A stretch of DNA of 64,000 bases from Hydrogenophilaceae bacterium (GCA_024709485.1 JANJWO010000012.1:33983-97982); one strand, 5' to 3'; counted from the first letter of the stretch, positions 10,101 to 21,474 are shown. A program made the numbers and translations. Notes: generated by a model not told the origin, from the sequence alone.

Positions 10101-11291
10101 CGGCTGCGCGGCGCCGGCATGTCCGCACAAACCCGATTCCGCGCTGCCTGCGGCATTTTCCGCGGAAACGGCAAAGAGGCCTTCCAGCTCCGGCAGGGGT
10201 TTCCGGATCAGCAGCATTCCCCGCCCATCCGCCCTGGGCAGGCGCGCTTCCAGCCTCCATGCGCGGTCCCAGCTCAACCAGGCTTCAGCGGCGCCATTGA
10301 TGCGCACGCGCAAGGGTGCGGCGCCGAACGGGGAAGCCGCGCCCGGGCGCACGGGGCCATCGGCGCCTTCCACCCAGACGGCGCCCCCCGCGCCCGCCAG
10401 ATTCCGCAAGCCGGCCAGAAGCGCCTCGCCACGCGCGGCATTGCCCGCCCGCGCATGCAACCCGTCCAAGGCGGAAGACAGCACTTGATGAAGCGCCGAA
10501 GCCTCGGCCCGCGCCGAGGCCGCCAGCTTCTTCTCCATCAGCTCTTGCATCTGGCTGCCGAGCATGCCGATCACCGTGGCCCCGCCCAGCAGCAGCGCGG
10601 CGGTCAGCCCGATCAGCCCGATCGCGAAGGCCTGGCGCTCTTCGCGCTTGGCATAGAAGCCGTGAAACCACGCGGTTTCCGTCATTGCCGCCAGGTAACC
10701 CGCAACAAACACGATCAAGGCCGCCATGGCGGCGACGCTCATGACGGCGTAACCCTCGGCGGAGGACATGAACAACAAGCCGTTGAGCGCGCGATTGAGC
10801 CCGCCGCCGACCACGGCGGCGAGGATGAGGCCGGGCGCGAGCTGCAGCATGAGCAGCCCCAACATCTTCCGCGGTTTTTCGAGCATGGCCAGCGCCAGAC
10901 CGGCGCACAGCACTGAAAATGCCGTGAATGGCGCCATATGCCCCGCCCAGGGCAAACTCTCGCCCCTGACATTGAGCGCAAGACGCCAGAAACCGTCGGG
11001 CGGCATCCACATGAGCTGATACTGCAGGACCACCGCCCCGCCGATGGCGGCGATGAGCCAGCCCAGCCCCCGGCGCCACGCCGGCAGCAGCAGCGCCACG
11101 CCCGCGAGCGCCAGCGAAATGGCAGTATTGATCCCCAGCTCGGCCAGCAGGGGGGCGTGCCTGCTTAATGATTCGGGCGCGAACCAGCTGCCGGCGAAGA
11201 TCGCGCCCATGACGACTGCAAGCGCCCACCCCGATAGCCTGCGCACAAGCGCGCAGCCGCGACAGGGAGGGGGATTCATATGGCTTGCCAT
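7191..11291 (-). CDS. Multi-PAS membrane sensor histidine kinase (NarX/UhpB-type)
   Basis: A very long kinase of 1366 residues. The N-terminal region (about 15-250) is mostly hydrophobic, with roughly seven membrane segments. A non-membrane segment of about 250-470 is followed by another membrane helix (about 480-500). About five PAS/PAC units then follow (starting near 510, 640, 770, 895 and 1025), each with typical DITERK/DITEAK-like ends. The catalytic core is of the HisKA_3 class: EQERKAIAREIHDELGQTL carries the phospho-His, and the ATPase has a VNDNGKGF G box near the end. It pairs with the LuxR-type regulator directly downstream. Multiple PAS units suggest redox, oxygen or small-ligand sensing, but no cofactor can be assigned. 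Confidence 0.92.
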   Translation of the reverse strand: MASHMNPPPCRGCALVRRLSGWALAVVMGAIFAGSWFAPESLSRHAPLLAELGINTAISLALAGVALLLPAWRRGLGWLIAAIGGAVVLQYQLMWMPPDGFWRLALNVRGESLPWAGHMAPFTAFSVLCAGLALAMLEKPRKMLGLLMLQLAPGLILAAVVGGGLNRALNGLLFMSSAEGYAVMSVAAMAALIVFVAGYLAAMTETAWFHGFYAKREERQAFAIGLIGLTAALLLGGATVIGMLGSQMQELMEKKLAASARAEASALHQVLSSALDGLHARAGNAARGEALLAGLRNLAGAGGAVWVEGADGPVRPGAASPFGAAPLRVRINGAAEAWLSWDRAWRLEARLPRADGRGMLLIRKPLPELEGLFAVSAENAAGSAESGLCGHAGAAQPSCFSFAHLPHALAAPAHCNDLPTPMWRALEGRRGIAISPDCRGVMSVAAYSPVGETGLGMVRRIDAGQMYGPLRAAVWRAILFMFGIGLLAMGLVYLRVRRPVRRSLETGRHLRGVLDALPVGVWISDRSGRIVTINPAARQIWGGERRVGVEQYGEYKGWRHDSGEPVGAHEWGMARAVERGETSIDEIIDIECFDGARKTISQSAQPLKDEQGSIIGGVAINLDITERVRAEAELNASRDLFRSVVENVPIRVFWKDAELRYLGGNSFFARDAGMARAEDLVGKDDFQMSWREQAHLYRADDQQVMRSGIPKIAYEEQQTTPDGRVIWLRTSKVPLRGADGKVFGVLGIYDDITEAKYASEALQRSQKNLVEAQRIARMGSWELDLAHDKLSWSEEIFQIFELDPTRFEASYAAFLNAVHPDDREEVNEAYTESLKRRTPYKIEHRLLMPDGRIKYVYECGETAYDGNGRPMLSIGTVQDITERKASEAEIRRLAREFRSLAENLPDMVSRFDRELRFVYVNPEGERSIDMAGGALLGRTYLELGVPDGMVNTWHGALRRVFHSGEPEVFECRFPSPGGIVKDYQVRAVPEFDADGSVATVLTVARDVSTLKGAQEVLRESEERFQAMASNVPGMVFQCYRHDGDRQLRFIYVSGGVEYLLGTDGATIQMDANEFIDRIVEEDAAAFSDSLDRSQSEQSLWSWEGRVAMPDGEIKWVNLRATPRRHGADVCMWDGVAVNVTESKANVEQLLLTQTLLRDLSAHLENVREQERKAIAREIHDELGQTLTALRMDVSLARLSFGQANPELTAHLQSMTQLVDRTIEIARHVTASLRPAALDLGIVAALEWLLEEFIGHAGIPCELVLGDGELNLDEPAATAVFRIVQESLTNIARHAEATQAEVIVTLASEAICFEVNDNGKGFDPQAEAKRNSFGLVGMRERVAMLQGELRIDSEPGRGTRVRVCIPV

Positions 11292-11379
11292 TTTGGTTTT
11301 GACTCAAGCGCGTTCTTTTCTCAGGGCACACATTAATGCACCCCGGCCAGGCTTGTCACTGGCAGGACATCTCCCCGCC

Positions 11380-11438
11380 TGGCCAAATAAAAAATGCTCC
11401 TTGCGGGGCGTTTTTTATTCGGCGGAGAGGGGGGGATT
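11380..11438. repeat. Direct repeat copy 1: duplicated 3' end of tRNA-Ser plus its terminator
   Basis: This 59-base segment matches 11561-11619 with only two mismatches (GCTCC for GCCCC in the hairpin, and C for T next to GGCGG). It carries the last part of a tRNA-Ser (T-arm edge, acceptor 3' strand) and the downstream hairpin with T-run, but no tRNA body is attached. It looks like a relic of a tandem duplication or of integration at the tRNA 3' end. Confidence 0.9.
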
Positions 11439-11560
11439 GTTCGGTTTGCGGTTGCCTCCCGCAAACCTCATCCCTCGCTGCGCTCGGGACCGCCCTGCGG
11501 GCGTCTTTCGCGAGCGGTGCTCGCTCACCGAACCCAGGGGGGTTCTCACCCACCCCTGCT

Positions 11561-11619
11561 TGGCCAAATAAAAAATGCCCCTTGCGGGGCGTTTTTTATT
11601 TGGCGGAGAGGGGGGGATT
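11561..11619. repeat. Direct repeat copy 2: functional tRNA-Ser 3' end plus terminator
   Basis: The second member of the 59-base direct repeat (period 181 bases). This copy is contiguous with the intact tRNA-Ser gene at 11601-11692. The 122 bases between the copies contain no gene; a 9-base-arm hairpin lies at 11443-11467. Confidence 0.9.
11566..11592 (-). terminator. Rho-independent terminator of tRNA-Ser
   Basis: On the minus strand the tRNA is followed by GCCCC-gcaa-GGGGC and then ATTTTTTATT, a compact stem with a U-run. The plus strand shows a matching T-run on the other side, so the site may work in both directions. Confidence 0.85.
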
Positions 11620-11692
11620 CGAACCCCCGATACAGGAGAACCTGTATGCCGGATTTCGAATCCGGTGCATTCAACCACTCTGCCACCTCTCC
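11601..11692 (-). tRNA. tRNA-Ser (anticodon CGA)
   Basis: Read on the minus strand the 92-base gene starts GGAGAGGTGGCAGAGTGG and ends in an encoded CCA. The acceptor stem GGAGAGG pairs with CCTCTCC. The anticodon stem CCGGA/TCCGG closes the loop TTCGAAA, so the anticodon is CGA (reads UCG). A long variable arm (ACAGG...CCTGT) confirms the class II serine tRNA, and GGTTCGAATCC is the T-arm. A terminator follows directly. Confidence 0.97.
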
Positions 11693-11806
11693 GCGTGGTC
11701 CACTTGGGTTGCGCCGCCCTCGCGGGTCGGCGAAGGCGCGATTTTACATGGAGTTGGCCGCCAACCCAAACCCGAATTTGCCGGCCCGCCATGCTAGACT
11801 CGCGAA

Positions 11807-13177
11807 ATGATCCGCGCCCTGTGTTTGGGCTGGCTGGCCCTCCTTGCCCTGCAGGGGTGCAGCCGCCCAGTGCCCGATCCCGACACCAGCCATGAACTGG
11901 TGGTTTCTGTCCCTTACGGCCCCGCCTCGTTTTATCTGGATTCCGAAGGCAACCCCACCGGCTACACCCACGATCTGGTGCAGGCTTTCGCCGCCAAGAA
12001 CAACTGGACGGTGAAATGGCTGCAGACGGAAGCCTATTCCAAACTCATCGATTCCCTGCGCGGGCAGGAAAGCCATTTCATCGCCGCCAATCTGATTCCC
12101 GCTTCGGTCGACGAGCTGCGGCTGCTGCCCGGGCCCATGCTGTTCGAGACGCGGGTGGTGGTGCTCACGCGCCATCCCATCCCCAGAATCAGGAATCTGG
12201 CCGATCTTGCCAAGCTGAAAATCGGCGTCGCCCTGGGCGCCGGCCATATTTCGCTGCTCGAGTCCGCCAAGCGCAAGTATCCCAAGCTGCAATGGGTGGT
12301 CCTGGAGGACATTTTTCCCGAAGGCCTGCTCGCCAAGCTGGACGAGGGCGAGTTCGACGCGGTGGTGGTGAACGAGCAGGATTTCGATCTGGCGCGCAAC
12401 CAGTACCCGGCCCTGCGCATCGCCTACGAGTTGTCCAGGGCGCAGCCCGTGGTCTGGGCGCTGCCGCATGGCATCAAAAAATCGCTGCTGGCCAAGCTCA
12501 ACCGCTTCTTCATCGAAGCGCGCCGCGACGGCACCCTCGAACAGCTTTATGAACGCTACTACGGCCACGTCAAGCGGCTGGAGCCGGCCGATGCCGAGGG
12601 CATCCTCAACCGCAGGCTGGCAGTCCTGCCGCGCTTCCACGCCCACTTCCGCGAGGCCCAGGAGCAGACCGCGCTCGACTGGCGGCTGCTCGCCGCCATC
12701 GGCTACCAGGAATCCAAGTGGGATCCCTACGCCACTTCCGCCACCGGGGTGCGCGGGCTGATGATGCTGACGGGCGAGACCGCGGACCGCATGGGCATCA
12801 CCGATCGCCTGGACGCGCGCCAGAGCATCATCGGCGGCGCGAAGTACCTGATCCTGCTGAAGGACGCCCTGCCCGACCGCATTCCCGAGCCCGACCGCAC
12901 CTGGCTGGCGCTGGCCGCCTACAACCAGGGCATCGGCCATCTCGAGGACGCGCGCCGCATCGCCCAGGCCAAGGGCATGAACCCGGACAGCTGGGGCGAC
13001 GTGAAACAGGCGCTGCCGCTGCTTGCGCGCGGCGGCTACGAGAACGTGACCAAGTACGGTTACGCGCGCGGCGGCGAAGCGGTGATCTTCGTCGAGAGCA
13101 TCCGCAATTACTACGACATCCTGCTGCGCCTGGAGAAGGAGCACAGGCCGCTGCTCACGGCAGCCAGGAAGCCTTGA
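11807..13177 (+). CDS. mltF: Membrane-bound lytic murein transglycosylase F
   Basis: A 456-residue lipoprotein. The signal peptide ends in a lipobox (LLALQGC, Cys about 18). Residues of about 28-265 form a family 3 solute-binding-like domain (SFYLDSEGNPTGYTHDL), and residues of about 280-440 form an SLT lysozyme-like domain. The catalytic Glu is in AAIGYQESKWDPYATSATGVRGLM, with the family motifs GLMMLTGETA and LAAYNQGIGHLEDAR. This two-domain order defines MltF, which cleaves peptidoglycan glycan strands with formation of 1,6-anhydromuramyl ends at the outer membrane. It stands alone on the plus strand, convergent with serS. Confidence 0.93.
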   Translation: MIRALCLGWLALLALQGCSRPVPDPDTSHELVVSVPYGPASFYLDSEGNPTGYTHDLVQAFAAKNNWTVKWLQTEAYSKLIDSLRGQESHFIAANLIPASVDELRLLPGPMLFETRVVVLTRHPIPRIRNLADLAKLKIGVALGAGHISLLESAKRKYPKLQWVVLEDIFPEGLLAKLDEGEFDAVVVNEQDFDLARNQYPALRIAYELSRAQPVVWALPHGIKKSLLAKLNRFFIEARRDGTLEQLYERYYGHVKRLEPADAEGILNRRLAVLPRFHAHFREAQEQTALDWRLLAAIGYQESKWDPYATSATGVRGLMMLTGETADRMGITDRLDARQSIIGGAKYLILLKDALPDRIPEPDRTWLALAAYNQGIGHLEDARRIAQAKGMNPDSWGDVKQALPLLARGGYENVTKYGYARGGEAVIFVESIRNYYDILLRLEKEHRPLLTAARKP

Positions 13178-13235
13178 CGAGCCCCCGCGCGCCCAGGCCG
13201 GCGGCCGGGTCTGAGGGCGCGGCGAGATATCCGGG

Positions 13236-14525
<1,290 letters not shown>

Positions 14526-15845
14526 TTATTTCTTCTTCCTGCGCGCGGCCGCATCGAGTCCGCGCAGGTAATTCAGCCGCTCGGCGATCTTGCCCTCCAG
14601 CCCCCTCGGCGTCGGCTGATACCAGTTCGGCTCGGGCATGTCTTCGGGCAGGTAGGTTTCGCCCGCGGCGTAGGCGTCCGGCTCGTCGTGCGCGTAGCGG
14701 TAGGCGCGGCCGTAGCCGAGTTCCTTCATCAGTTTGGTCGGCGCGTTGCGCAGGTGGACCGGCACTTCGCGCGAACCGTCCTCGGCGACGAAGCGCCGGG
14801 CATTATTGTAAGCCACATACACCGCGTTGCTCTTGGGCGCGCAGGCCAGGTAGAGCACGGCCTCGGCGATGGCGAGCTCGCCTTCCGGGCTGCCCAGGCG
14901 TTCAAAGGTTTCCGCCGCGTCCAGCGCCAATCTGAGCGCCCTAGGATCGGCGAGGCCGATGTCCTCGCTGGCCATGCGGATCACGCGCCGCGCCAGATAC
15001 AACGGATCGCAGCCGCCGTCGAGCATGCGCACCATCCAGTACAGCGCGGCGTCGGGATTGGAGCCGCGCACGCTCTTGTGCAGCGCGGAAATCTGGTCGT
15101 AGAAGGATTCGCCGCCCTTGTCGAAGCGGCGCGTGCCGCGCACCAGCACATTCGACGTCAGATCGAGGGTGACGGCGGTGTTCTGCGCGCGCGCGGCCTC
15201 GGCCAGCTGCTCGAGGTCGTTCAAAAAGCGCCGCGCATCGCCGTCGGCGTACTCGATCACCCTGTCCACCACGCCGTCTTCGAACGCGAGGTCGGGCAGC
15301 GCTTCCCGCACGCGCGCAAACAGGGCCTGCAAGTCCTCGGCGGCCAGCGGCTTGAGCACGTAGACCTGGGCGCGCGACAGCAGCGCGCCGACCACCTCGA
15401 ACGAGGGGTTCTCGGTGGTGGCGCCGATGAAGGTCACCAGCCCGGATTCCACGTGCGGCAACAGCGCGTCCTGCTGCGCCTTGTTGAAGCGGTGGATTTC
15501 GTCCACGAACAGGATGGTGTGGCGGCCGATGCTGCGGTTGGCCTCGGCGCGCACCACCGCCTCGCGGATGTCCTTGACGCCGGACAGCACGGCGGACAGC
15601 GGAATGAAATCCGCCGCCATGGCGTCGGCCATCAGCCGCGCCAGCGTGGTCTTGCCCACGCCGGGCGGCCCCCACAGGATGAAGGAATGCAGCTTGCCCG
15701 ACTCATACGCCACCCTGAGCGGCTTGCCGGGGCCGATGAGGTGCGCCTGCCCCACCACCTCGTCCAGCGTCTGCGGCCGCAGGCGGTCGGCCAGCGGCTG
15801 GTAGACGGGGTCGGATTCGAAGAGGTCGTCGGAGCCAGGTTTCAT
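14526..15845 (-). CDS. rarA: Replication-associated recombination protein A (AAA+ ATPase)
   Basis: A 439-residue AAA+ protein of the RarA/MgsA/WRNIP1 family, which acts at stalled replication forks and interacts with SSB. Walker A is [12 protein letters not shown] (about 58-69), Walker B is [19 protein letters not shown], sensor 1 is [13 protein letters not shown], and the C-terminal MgsA tetramerisation region includes [15 protein letters not shown] and YPHDEPDAY-like residues near the end. The gene sits directly upstream of serS, as in other proteobacteria. The gap to lolA upstream is filled by two repeat elements. Confidence 0.95.
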   Translation of the reverse strand: MKPGSDDLFESDPVYQPLADRLRPQTLDEVVGQAHLIGPGKPLRVAYESGKLHSFILWGPPGVGKTTLARLMADAMAADFIPLSAVLSGVKDIREAVVRAEANRSIGRHTILFVDEIHRFNKAQQDALLPHVESGLVTFIGATTENPSFEVVGALLSRAQVYVLKPLAAEDLQALFARVREALPDLAFEDGVVDRVIEYADGDARRFLNDLEQLAEAARAQNTAVTLDLTSNVLVRGTRRFDKGGESFYDQISALHKSVRGSNPDAALYWMVRMLDGGCDPLYLARRVIRMASEDIGLADPRALRLALDAAETFERLGSPEGELAIAEAVLYLACAPKSNAVYVAYNNARRFVAEDGSREVPVHLRNAPTKLMKELGYGRAYRYAHDEPDAYAAGETYLPEDMPEPNWYQPTPRGLEGKIAERLNYLRGLDAAARRKKK

Positions 15846-15865
15846 TGCCCGGAAAGTCTCAATTC

Positions 15866-15996
15866 AAGCCACAGAGGACACAGAGAAGCACAGAGTAAAG
15901 CAGAATCCTGAACAGCCTGTGCCAATGTTCTGAGGCTACAAATTTTGAACTGCAGCTTCATGGGTTTTCTCTGTGACCTCTGTGCTCTCTGTGGCT
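15866..15996. repeat. Hairpin-forming intergenic repeat, copy A
   Basis: The left arm AAGCCACAGAGGACACAGAG and the right arm CTCTGTGCTCTCTGTGGCT are largely complementary, so the 131-base element can fold into a long hairpin. The same arms recur at 16037-16168, 16812-16905, 20901-20980 (diverged) and 45063-45197. It lies between lolA and rarA. The middle differs between copies. No transposase is encoded. Confidence 0.9.
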
Positions 15997-16036
15997 GGGG
16001 GTTTGCGATTTTCTTGTTCCCTGAGAGTCTCAGTTC

Positions 16037-16168
16037 AAGCCACAGAGGGCACAGAGAAGCACAGAGAAAAACAACATATTGAATTGTTTTTGAGGCGGTT
16101 GCAGGCCGTTATTTTTGAACAGGAATCCATCAGGGTTTTCCTCTGTGAGCTCTGCGCTCTCTGTGGCT
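16037..16168. repeat. Hairpin-forming intergenic repeat, copy B
   Basis: A second copy in the same lolA-rarA gap, 40 bases from copy A and in the same orientation. The arms AAGCCACAGAGGGCACAGAG and GCGCTCTCTGTGGCT repeat those of copy A. Together A and B fill nearly all of the 337-base space between the two genes; nothing else is visible there. Confidence 0.9.
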
Positions 16169-16182
16169 GGGTTTTCGAGAAA

Positions 16183-16794
16183 TCAATCCGAAATCACGTC
16201 CGCGCCCTTGGGCGGCGTGAACTTGAACTCGCCGGCATTCACCGCCGGGTTCTTCACCATGCCGGAGAACTTCAGCCGCGTGGTCTGGCCGAACGTGTCT
16301 TTCAGTTCCATCGCCGCGAGGGTGGTGCCGGCAAAGCCCATGCGCACGCTCTCGAACGTGCTTTCCTTGTCCTTCGGGCGCGCTTCCAGCCATTCCAGGC
16401 CTTCGCTCGTGCCGGCGTCCTTGAGGGTGAAGAATTTCTCGATCTCGTTGCTGCCGGCCAAAAGCGCGGCCGGGCTGGAGCCCAGCGCATCGCCCAGCTT
16501 CCTCACCGTGACCTGTTCGAGGTCGGCATCGTAGATCCACAACCTGGCGCCGTCGCCGACGATCAGCTGCTCGTAGGGTTTCTGGTACACCCAGCGGAAC
16601 TTGCCGGGGCGCGAGAAGGCCAGCGTGCCCTCGGACTTCTGCCGCAGCTTGCCGTTCTGGTCGAGCACGGTCTGGGAAAAGTTCGCCCTGGCCGTGCGGG
16701 TGTCGCCGATGAAGGCCTTGAGCGCGTCGACGCCGCCGGCGAAGGCGGCGCCGGAAAAAAGAAAAACCGACAACAAGCAACTGCGGACAATCAT
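16183..16794 (-). CDS. lolA: Outer-membrane lipoprotein carrier protein LolA
   Basis: A 203-residue periplasmic chaperone that takes lipoproteins from LolCDE to LolB. A signal peptide (MIVRSCLLSVFLFSGAAFA, cut after about 19) is followed by a mature domain with the family hallmarks: a TRTARANFSQTVLDQNGK start, GTLAFSRPGKFRWVY, and DLEQVTVRKL. The gene lies between ftsK and rarA on the same strand, the usual proteobacterial order, with repeat copies on both sides. Confidence 0.94.
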   Translation of the reverse strand: MIVRSCLLSVFLFSGAAFAGGVDALKAFIGDTRTARANFSQTVLDQNGKLRQKSEGTLAFSRPGKFRWVYQKPYEQLIVGDGARLWIYDADLEQVTVRKLGDALGSSPAALLAGSNEIEKFFTLKDAGTSEGLEWLEARPKDKESTFESVRMGFAGTTLAAMELKDTFGQTTRLKFSGMVKNPAVNAGEFKFTPPKGADVISD

Positions 16795-16811
16795 CCTTTA
16801 ATCCCTAATTC

Positions 16812-16905
16812 AAGCCACAGAGGACACAGAGAAAATCTCATCGGTGCGCCACTGACAAAACGCAGCATCGGAGTTTTTTGTTTCCCCTCTGTGACCTCTG
16901 TGGCT
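16812..16905. repeat. Hairpin-forming intergenic repeat, copy C
   Basis: A shorter copy of 94 bases between ftsK and lolA. The arms AAGCCACAGAGGACACAGAG and CTCTGTGACCTCTGTGGCT are kept, while the middle is reduced. Confidence 0.88.
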
Positions 16906-16950
16906 GGTGTTCAATACTTCCCTTGGGCTCGCGAACGGCGGCGGGGTTCC

Positions 16951-19239
16951 TCAGTTCTCCGGCTTGGGCGCAATGACTTCGCGGTTGCCGTTGGGCTGCA
17001 TCGCCGACACCAGCCCGGCCTTCTCCATGGCCTCGATCAGGCGCGCGGCGCGGTTGTAGCCGATGCGCAGATGGCGCTGCACGGCGGAGATGGAGGCGCG
17101 CCGGGTTTTCAGCACGATGCCCACGGCCTGATCGTACAGCGGATCGGACTCGGCATCCGCGCCGCCCTCGCCGTCCATGCCCTCCGCGGATTCTTCCGGG
17201 CTGTCCAGGATGCCGTCGATGTATTCCGGCTCGCCCAGCGCCTTCAAATACTCCACCACGCGGTGCACCTCGCCGTCGGAGACGAAGGCGCCGTGCACGC
17301 GGCTGGGCAGGCCGATGCCGGGCGGCAGGTAGAGCATGTCGCCCTGCCCGAGCAAGGCCTCGGCGCCCTGCTGGTCGAGGATGGTGCGCGAGTCGATCTT
17401 GCTCGAGACCTGGAAGGCGATGCGCGTGGGGATATTGGCCTTGATGAGGCCGGTGATGACATCCACCGACGGGCGCTGGGTGGCGAGGATCAGGTGCACC
17501 CCGGCGGCGCGGGCCTTCTGCGCCAGGCGCGCGATCAGCTCCTCGACCTTCTTGCCCACCACCATCATGAGGTCGGCGAGTTCGTCGATCACCACCACGA
17601 TCATGGGCAGGGTTTCCAGCGGCTCGGGGTTGTCGGGGGTGAGGCTGAAGGGATGGGTGAGCGGCTTGCCGGCCTTCTTCGCATCGCGCAGCTTCTGGTT
17701 GTAGCCGGCGAGGTTGCGCACGCCCAGCGCCGACATCAGCTTGTAGCGGCGGTCCATTTCCGCCACGCACCAGTTGAGCGCGGCGGCGGCCTGGCGCATG
17801 TCGGTGACCACCGGCGCCAGCAGGTGCGGGATGCCCTCGTACACCGAGAGCTCGAGCATCTTGGGGTCGACCATGATGAGGCGCACCGCATCCGGGCCGG
17901 CCTTGTAGACCAGCGACAGGATCATGGCGTTGATGCCCACCGACTTGCCCGAGCCGGTGGTGCCGGCCACCAGGAGGTGCGGCATCTTGGCCAGATCGGC
18001 CACCACCGGGTTGCCGGCGATGTCCTTGCCCAGCGCCACGGTCAAGGGGCTGGCCATGTCGTGGTAGACCTTGGAGCCGAGGATTTCCGACAGGTGCACG
18101 GTCTGGCGCGCGGGATTGGGGATTTCCAGGCCCATGGTGTGCTTGCCGGGAATGGCCTCGACCACGCGGATGCTCACCACCGACAGGGTGCGCGCCAGGT
18201 CTTTCGAGAGATTGACGATCTGGCTGCCCTTGACGCCCACCGCCGGCTCGATTTCGTAGCGCGTGATCACCGGGCCGGGCGAGGCCGACACCACCTTGAC
18301 CTCGACGCCGAATTCCTTGAGCTTGCGCTCGATCATGAGCGAGGTGAATTCCAGCGCCTCCTTGCCCACCGGCTCGGCGGCCTCGGCGGCCTCGTCCAGC
18401 AGGTGCAAGGGCGGCAACGGCGAATCCGGCAGTTCGCGGAACAGCGGGGTCTGCTTTTCCTGCTCGACGCGCGGCGATTTCGGCACTTCGGTCACCACCG
18501 GCTCGATGCGGATGGGGCGGGCGTCTTCGAGTTTCTTCTTCTCCTCGGCCACCGCCACCTCGCGTTTGTGCAAGGCGGCCTGGCCGATCCTCGCGTCGCG
18601 CCTGCGCTGCAGGTAGCCGATGCCGCCCCACCAGGCGCGCTCCAGCCATTCGCCGACGGTCTCGGCGATGCGCAGCCAGGACGCCCCGGAATACAGGCTG
18701 AAGCCGATGCCCATGCCGATCAGCAGCAGCAGCGTGCCGCCGGTGAAGCCGGTCAGCGCCAGCATCAAGCCGCCCAAGCCCTGGCCGAAAATGCCGCCGG
18801 CCCCGTGCGGCAGATCCTGGACCGGCCACAGGCGCAGATATTCCAGCGCGCCGGAGCACAGCACCAGGGCGGCGAAGCCGGCGAGCGCCACCCACAAATG
18901 GCGGCGGCTGGCGAGCGGCGCCTCGTCGAGATGGCGGAATACCCAGACCGCATAGCCGACCGCCAAGGCCACCAGCCACCAGGCCGAATAGCCCAGCAGA
19001 CCCAGCAGCAGATCGGAGACCCAGGCGCCCAGCTTGCCGGCGAGATTGGCCGGCGCAACGCCCTCCGCGCCGGTGGTGAAGAAGCCGCCGTCGTCGGGAT
19101 CATGGGTCAGCAGCATGGCCGCGAGAAACAGCGACGCGGCCAGGACGGCGAGGGCGCGCGCCTCGCGCAGCAGTTTCAGCATGCGCGGCGGCAGCGGCTC
19201 GGCGGCTCTGGGACGGGCTTGGCGTTTGGCCTGGGGCAT
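16951..19239 (-). CDS. ftsK: DNA translocase FtsK/SpoIIIE
   Basis: A 762-residue septal DNA pump that segregates chromosome termini and activates XerCD. Four membrane segments lie in the first 190 residues. A short charged linker (about 190-280) follows, much shorter than in E. coli. The motor domain has Walker [16 protein letters not shown] and Walker [16 protein letters not shown], and there is a C-terminal winged-helix gamma domain ([20 protein letters not shown]) that reads KOPS sites. It is divergent from trxB and heads the ftsK-lolA-rarA-serS series. Confidence 0.96.
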   Translation of the reverse strand: MPQAKRQARPRAAEPLPPRMLKLLREARALAVLAASLFLAAMLLTHDPDDGGFFTTGAEGVAPANLAGKLGAWVSDLLLGLLGYSAWWLVALAVGYAVWVFRHLDEAPLASRRHLWVALAGFAALVLCSGALEYLRLWPVQDLPHGAGGIFGQGLGGLMLALTGFTGGTLLLLIGMGIGFSLYSGASWLRIAETVGEWLERAWWGGIGYLQRRRDARIGQAALHKREVAVAEEKKKLEDARPIRIEPVVTEVPKSPRVEQEKQTPLFRELPDSPLPPLHLLDEAAEAAEPVGKEALEFTSLMIERKLKEFGVEVKVVSASPGPVITRYEIEPAVGVKGSQIVNLSKDLARTLSVVSIRVVEAIPGKHTMGLEIPNPARQTVHLSEILGSKVYHDMASPLTVALGKDIAGNPVVADLAKMPHLLVAGTTGSGKSVGINAMILSLVYKAGPDAVRLIMVDPKMLELSVYEGIPHLLAPVVTDMRQAAAALNWCVAEMDRRYKLMSALGVRNLAGYNQKLRDAKKAGKPLTHPFSLTPDNPEPLETLPMIVVVIDELADLMMVVGKKVEELIARLAQKARAAGVHLILATQRPSVDVITGLIKANIPTRIAFQVSSKIDSRTILDQQGAEALLGQGDMLYLPPGIGLPSRVHGAFVSDGEVHRVVEYLKALGEPEYIDGILDSPEESAEGMDGEGGADAESDPLYDQAVGIVLKTRRASISAVQRHLRIGYNRAARLIEAMEKAGLVSAMQPNGNREVIAPKPEN

Positions 19240-19265
19240 GGCTCTTTTAAATCTTCGGAAGCGCC

Positions 19266-19271
19266 ATTATA
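19266..19271 (-). promoter_or_regulatory. Putative -10 box of the ftsK promoter
   Basis: On the minus strand the sequence CTTATATAATGGCG contains a perfect TATAAT 26 bases ahead of the ftsK ATG. No good -35 hexamer is visible at 16-18 bases upstream, so the call rests on the -10 match and position only. Confidence 0.35.
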
Positions 19272-19327
19272 TAAGGCCCATCAAGTCATGGCTCTGAACT
19301 TGATAGAATTCCCCCTGTCCCTTTTGA

Positions 19328-20310
<983 letters not shown>

Positions 20311-20311
<1 letters not shown>

Positions 20312-20886
20312 TGCCCAAGCCCGCCGCTCCGCCAGAAGACAGCGCGCTCTTCCGGCAGGAAGTGGCGGACGCGGTCGCGCTGCCACCCGCCAACCGCGCC
20401 GTTCCGGCGCGGCCGCGGGTCAAGCCGGTGCCGCTGCAGCGCCTCAAGGATGAAAGGCAGGCGCTGCTCGATTCGCTGGCCGACCCCTGGGAACTGCTCG
20501 GCGAGGGCGGCCGCGATTCCATCGAGAGCGGCGAGGAACTGTTCTTCACCCGTCCCGGCGTACCGGCGGCCGCCCTGCGCAAGTTGAAGCGCGGCGCCTG
20601 GACGATCCGGGCCGAACTCGACCTGCACGGCCTGCGCTCGGACGAGGCGCGCCTCGCGCTGGCGGAATTCCTGGCGGCCTGCGCCCGCCGCGATTGCCGC
20701 TGCGTGCGCATCGTGCACGGCAAGGGCCTGCGCTCGAAAAACCGCGAACCCGTCCTGAAACACAAACTGCGCCACTGGCTGATGCAGCGCGAGGACGTGC
20801 TGGCCTTCTGCCAGGCGCGCCCCGCCGACGGCGGCAGCGGCGCCGCCATCGTGCTGCTGAAAAGCAGTTTCGCCAGCCGGGCATAA
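20311..20886 (+). CDS. Smr-domain protein (SmrA/YdaL-like)
   Basis: A 191-residue protein. The first 90 residues are variable. The Smr domain (about 100-185) has the signature LDLHGLRSDEAR and VRIVHGKGLRSKNREPVLK, found in small MutS-related proteins with nicking or RNA-binding activity. The TGATG overlap with trxB suggests translational coupling. The substrate is unknown. Confidence 0.88.
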
Positions 20887-20900
20887 ACGCCAAAAAATCG

Positions 20901-20980
20901 ACACAGAGGCAACAGAGGAAGCAGAGAAAAGCGCCAAACAGCGCTATTGCTTTACTCTGTTACCCCTGCTTCCTCTGTGT
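20901..20980. repeat. Hairpin-forming intergenic repeat, copy D (diverged)
   Basis: Arms ACACAGAGGCAACAGAGGAA and TTCCTCTGTGT pair around a short middle with ACTCTGTTACCCCTGC. It belongs to the same style of repeat as copies A, B, C and E, but with altered internal spacing. It lies between the convergent Smr and DsrE-like genes, followed by the terminator at 20997-21023. Confidence 0.75.
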
Positions 20981-20996
20981 TCTTGCTTTTTTGGGC

Positions 20997-21023
20997 AAAA
21001 AAGAAGGCCGCATGAGCGGCCTT
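20997..21023 (-). terminator. Rho-independent terminator of the DsrE-like gene
   Basis: Read on the minus strand: AAGGCCGC-tcat-GCGGCCTT followed by CTTTTTTGCC, an 8-base-pair GC-rich stem with a T-run, 19 bases beyond the stop codon of the gene at 21043. Confidence 0.88.
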
Positions 21024-21042
21024 AACGGAGGCAAGGCCCGGA

Positions 21043-21474
21043 TCAGGGCTTCAGGTAGACGTAGCCTTCCTGGTATTGCAGCTTGCCGATCTCGGCGACG
21101 CCGGACGGCACGACCTGGGCGTCGAGGACCACGGCGCTCTTGTCCAGCTTGCGGGCCTTGAGGGTGTTGGCGCAAACATCGAAGGTCACGCCCATGTCCT
21201 TGAGGCCGGCGATCTGCGCGGTGTAGGGTTCGCCCTTGTCGTCCTTGGCGTCGTTCAGCAGGAAATCGATGCCCTTGCCGTGGGTCACCACCACGATCTT
21301 GGCGCCCGGATCGGCGGTGAGGTGATTCCGGATGTTGTTCATGGCGGCGCGCGCGACACTGGCGTCATTGATGTGGTAGACGACTTTCTCCGTGGGCTCG
21401 CCCTGCTGGCTTGCACAGCCGGACAGGGTGGCAACGGCGAACAGGGCGGCGCCCAAAAGACCAGCGAGTTTCAT
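21043..21474 (-). CDS. DsrE/DsrF-family lipoprotein
   Basis: A 143-residue protein. A lipoprotein signal peptide (MKLAGLLGAALFAVATLSGC) is followed by a single DsrE-like domain with KVVYHINDASVARAAMNNIRNHL, a KIVVVTHGKGIDFLL strand and GVTFDVCANTLKARK, where the Cys matches the position conserved in many DsrE-fold proteins. Members of this family occur near sulfur- and redox-related genes, but the function is unassigned. The start is set by AAGGAGACATGT before the ATG; in-frame upstream ATGs at 21555 and 21498 lack such a site. Confidence 0.85.
   Translation of the reverse strand: MKLAGLLGAALFAVATLSGCASQQGEPTEKVVYHINDASVARAAMNNIRNHLTADPGAKIVVVTHGKGIDFLLNDAKDDKGEPYTAQIAGLKDMGVTFDVCANTLKARKLDKSAVVLDAQVVPSGVAEIGKLQYQEGYVYLKP

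Noticed and set aside
15973..16100. Frames containing HRGHRE-like peptides near the repeats
   Set aside because: They are translations of the CACAGAG repeat arms, not genes.
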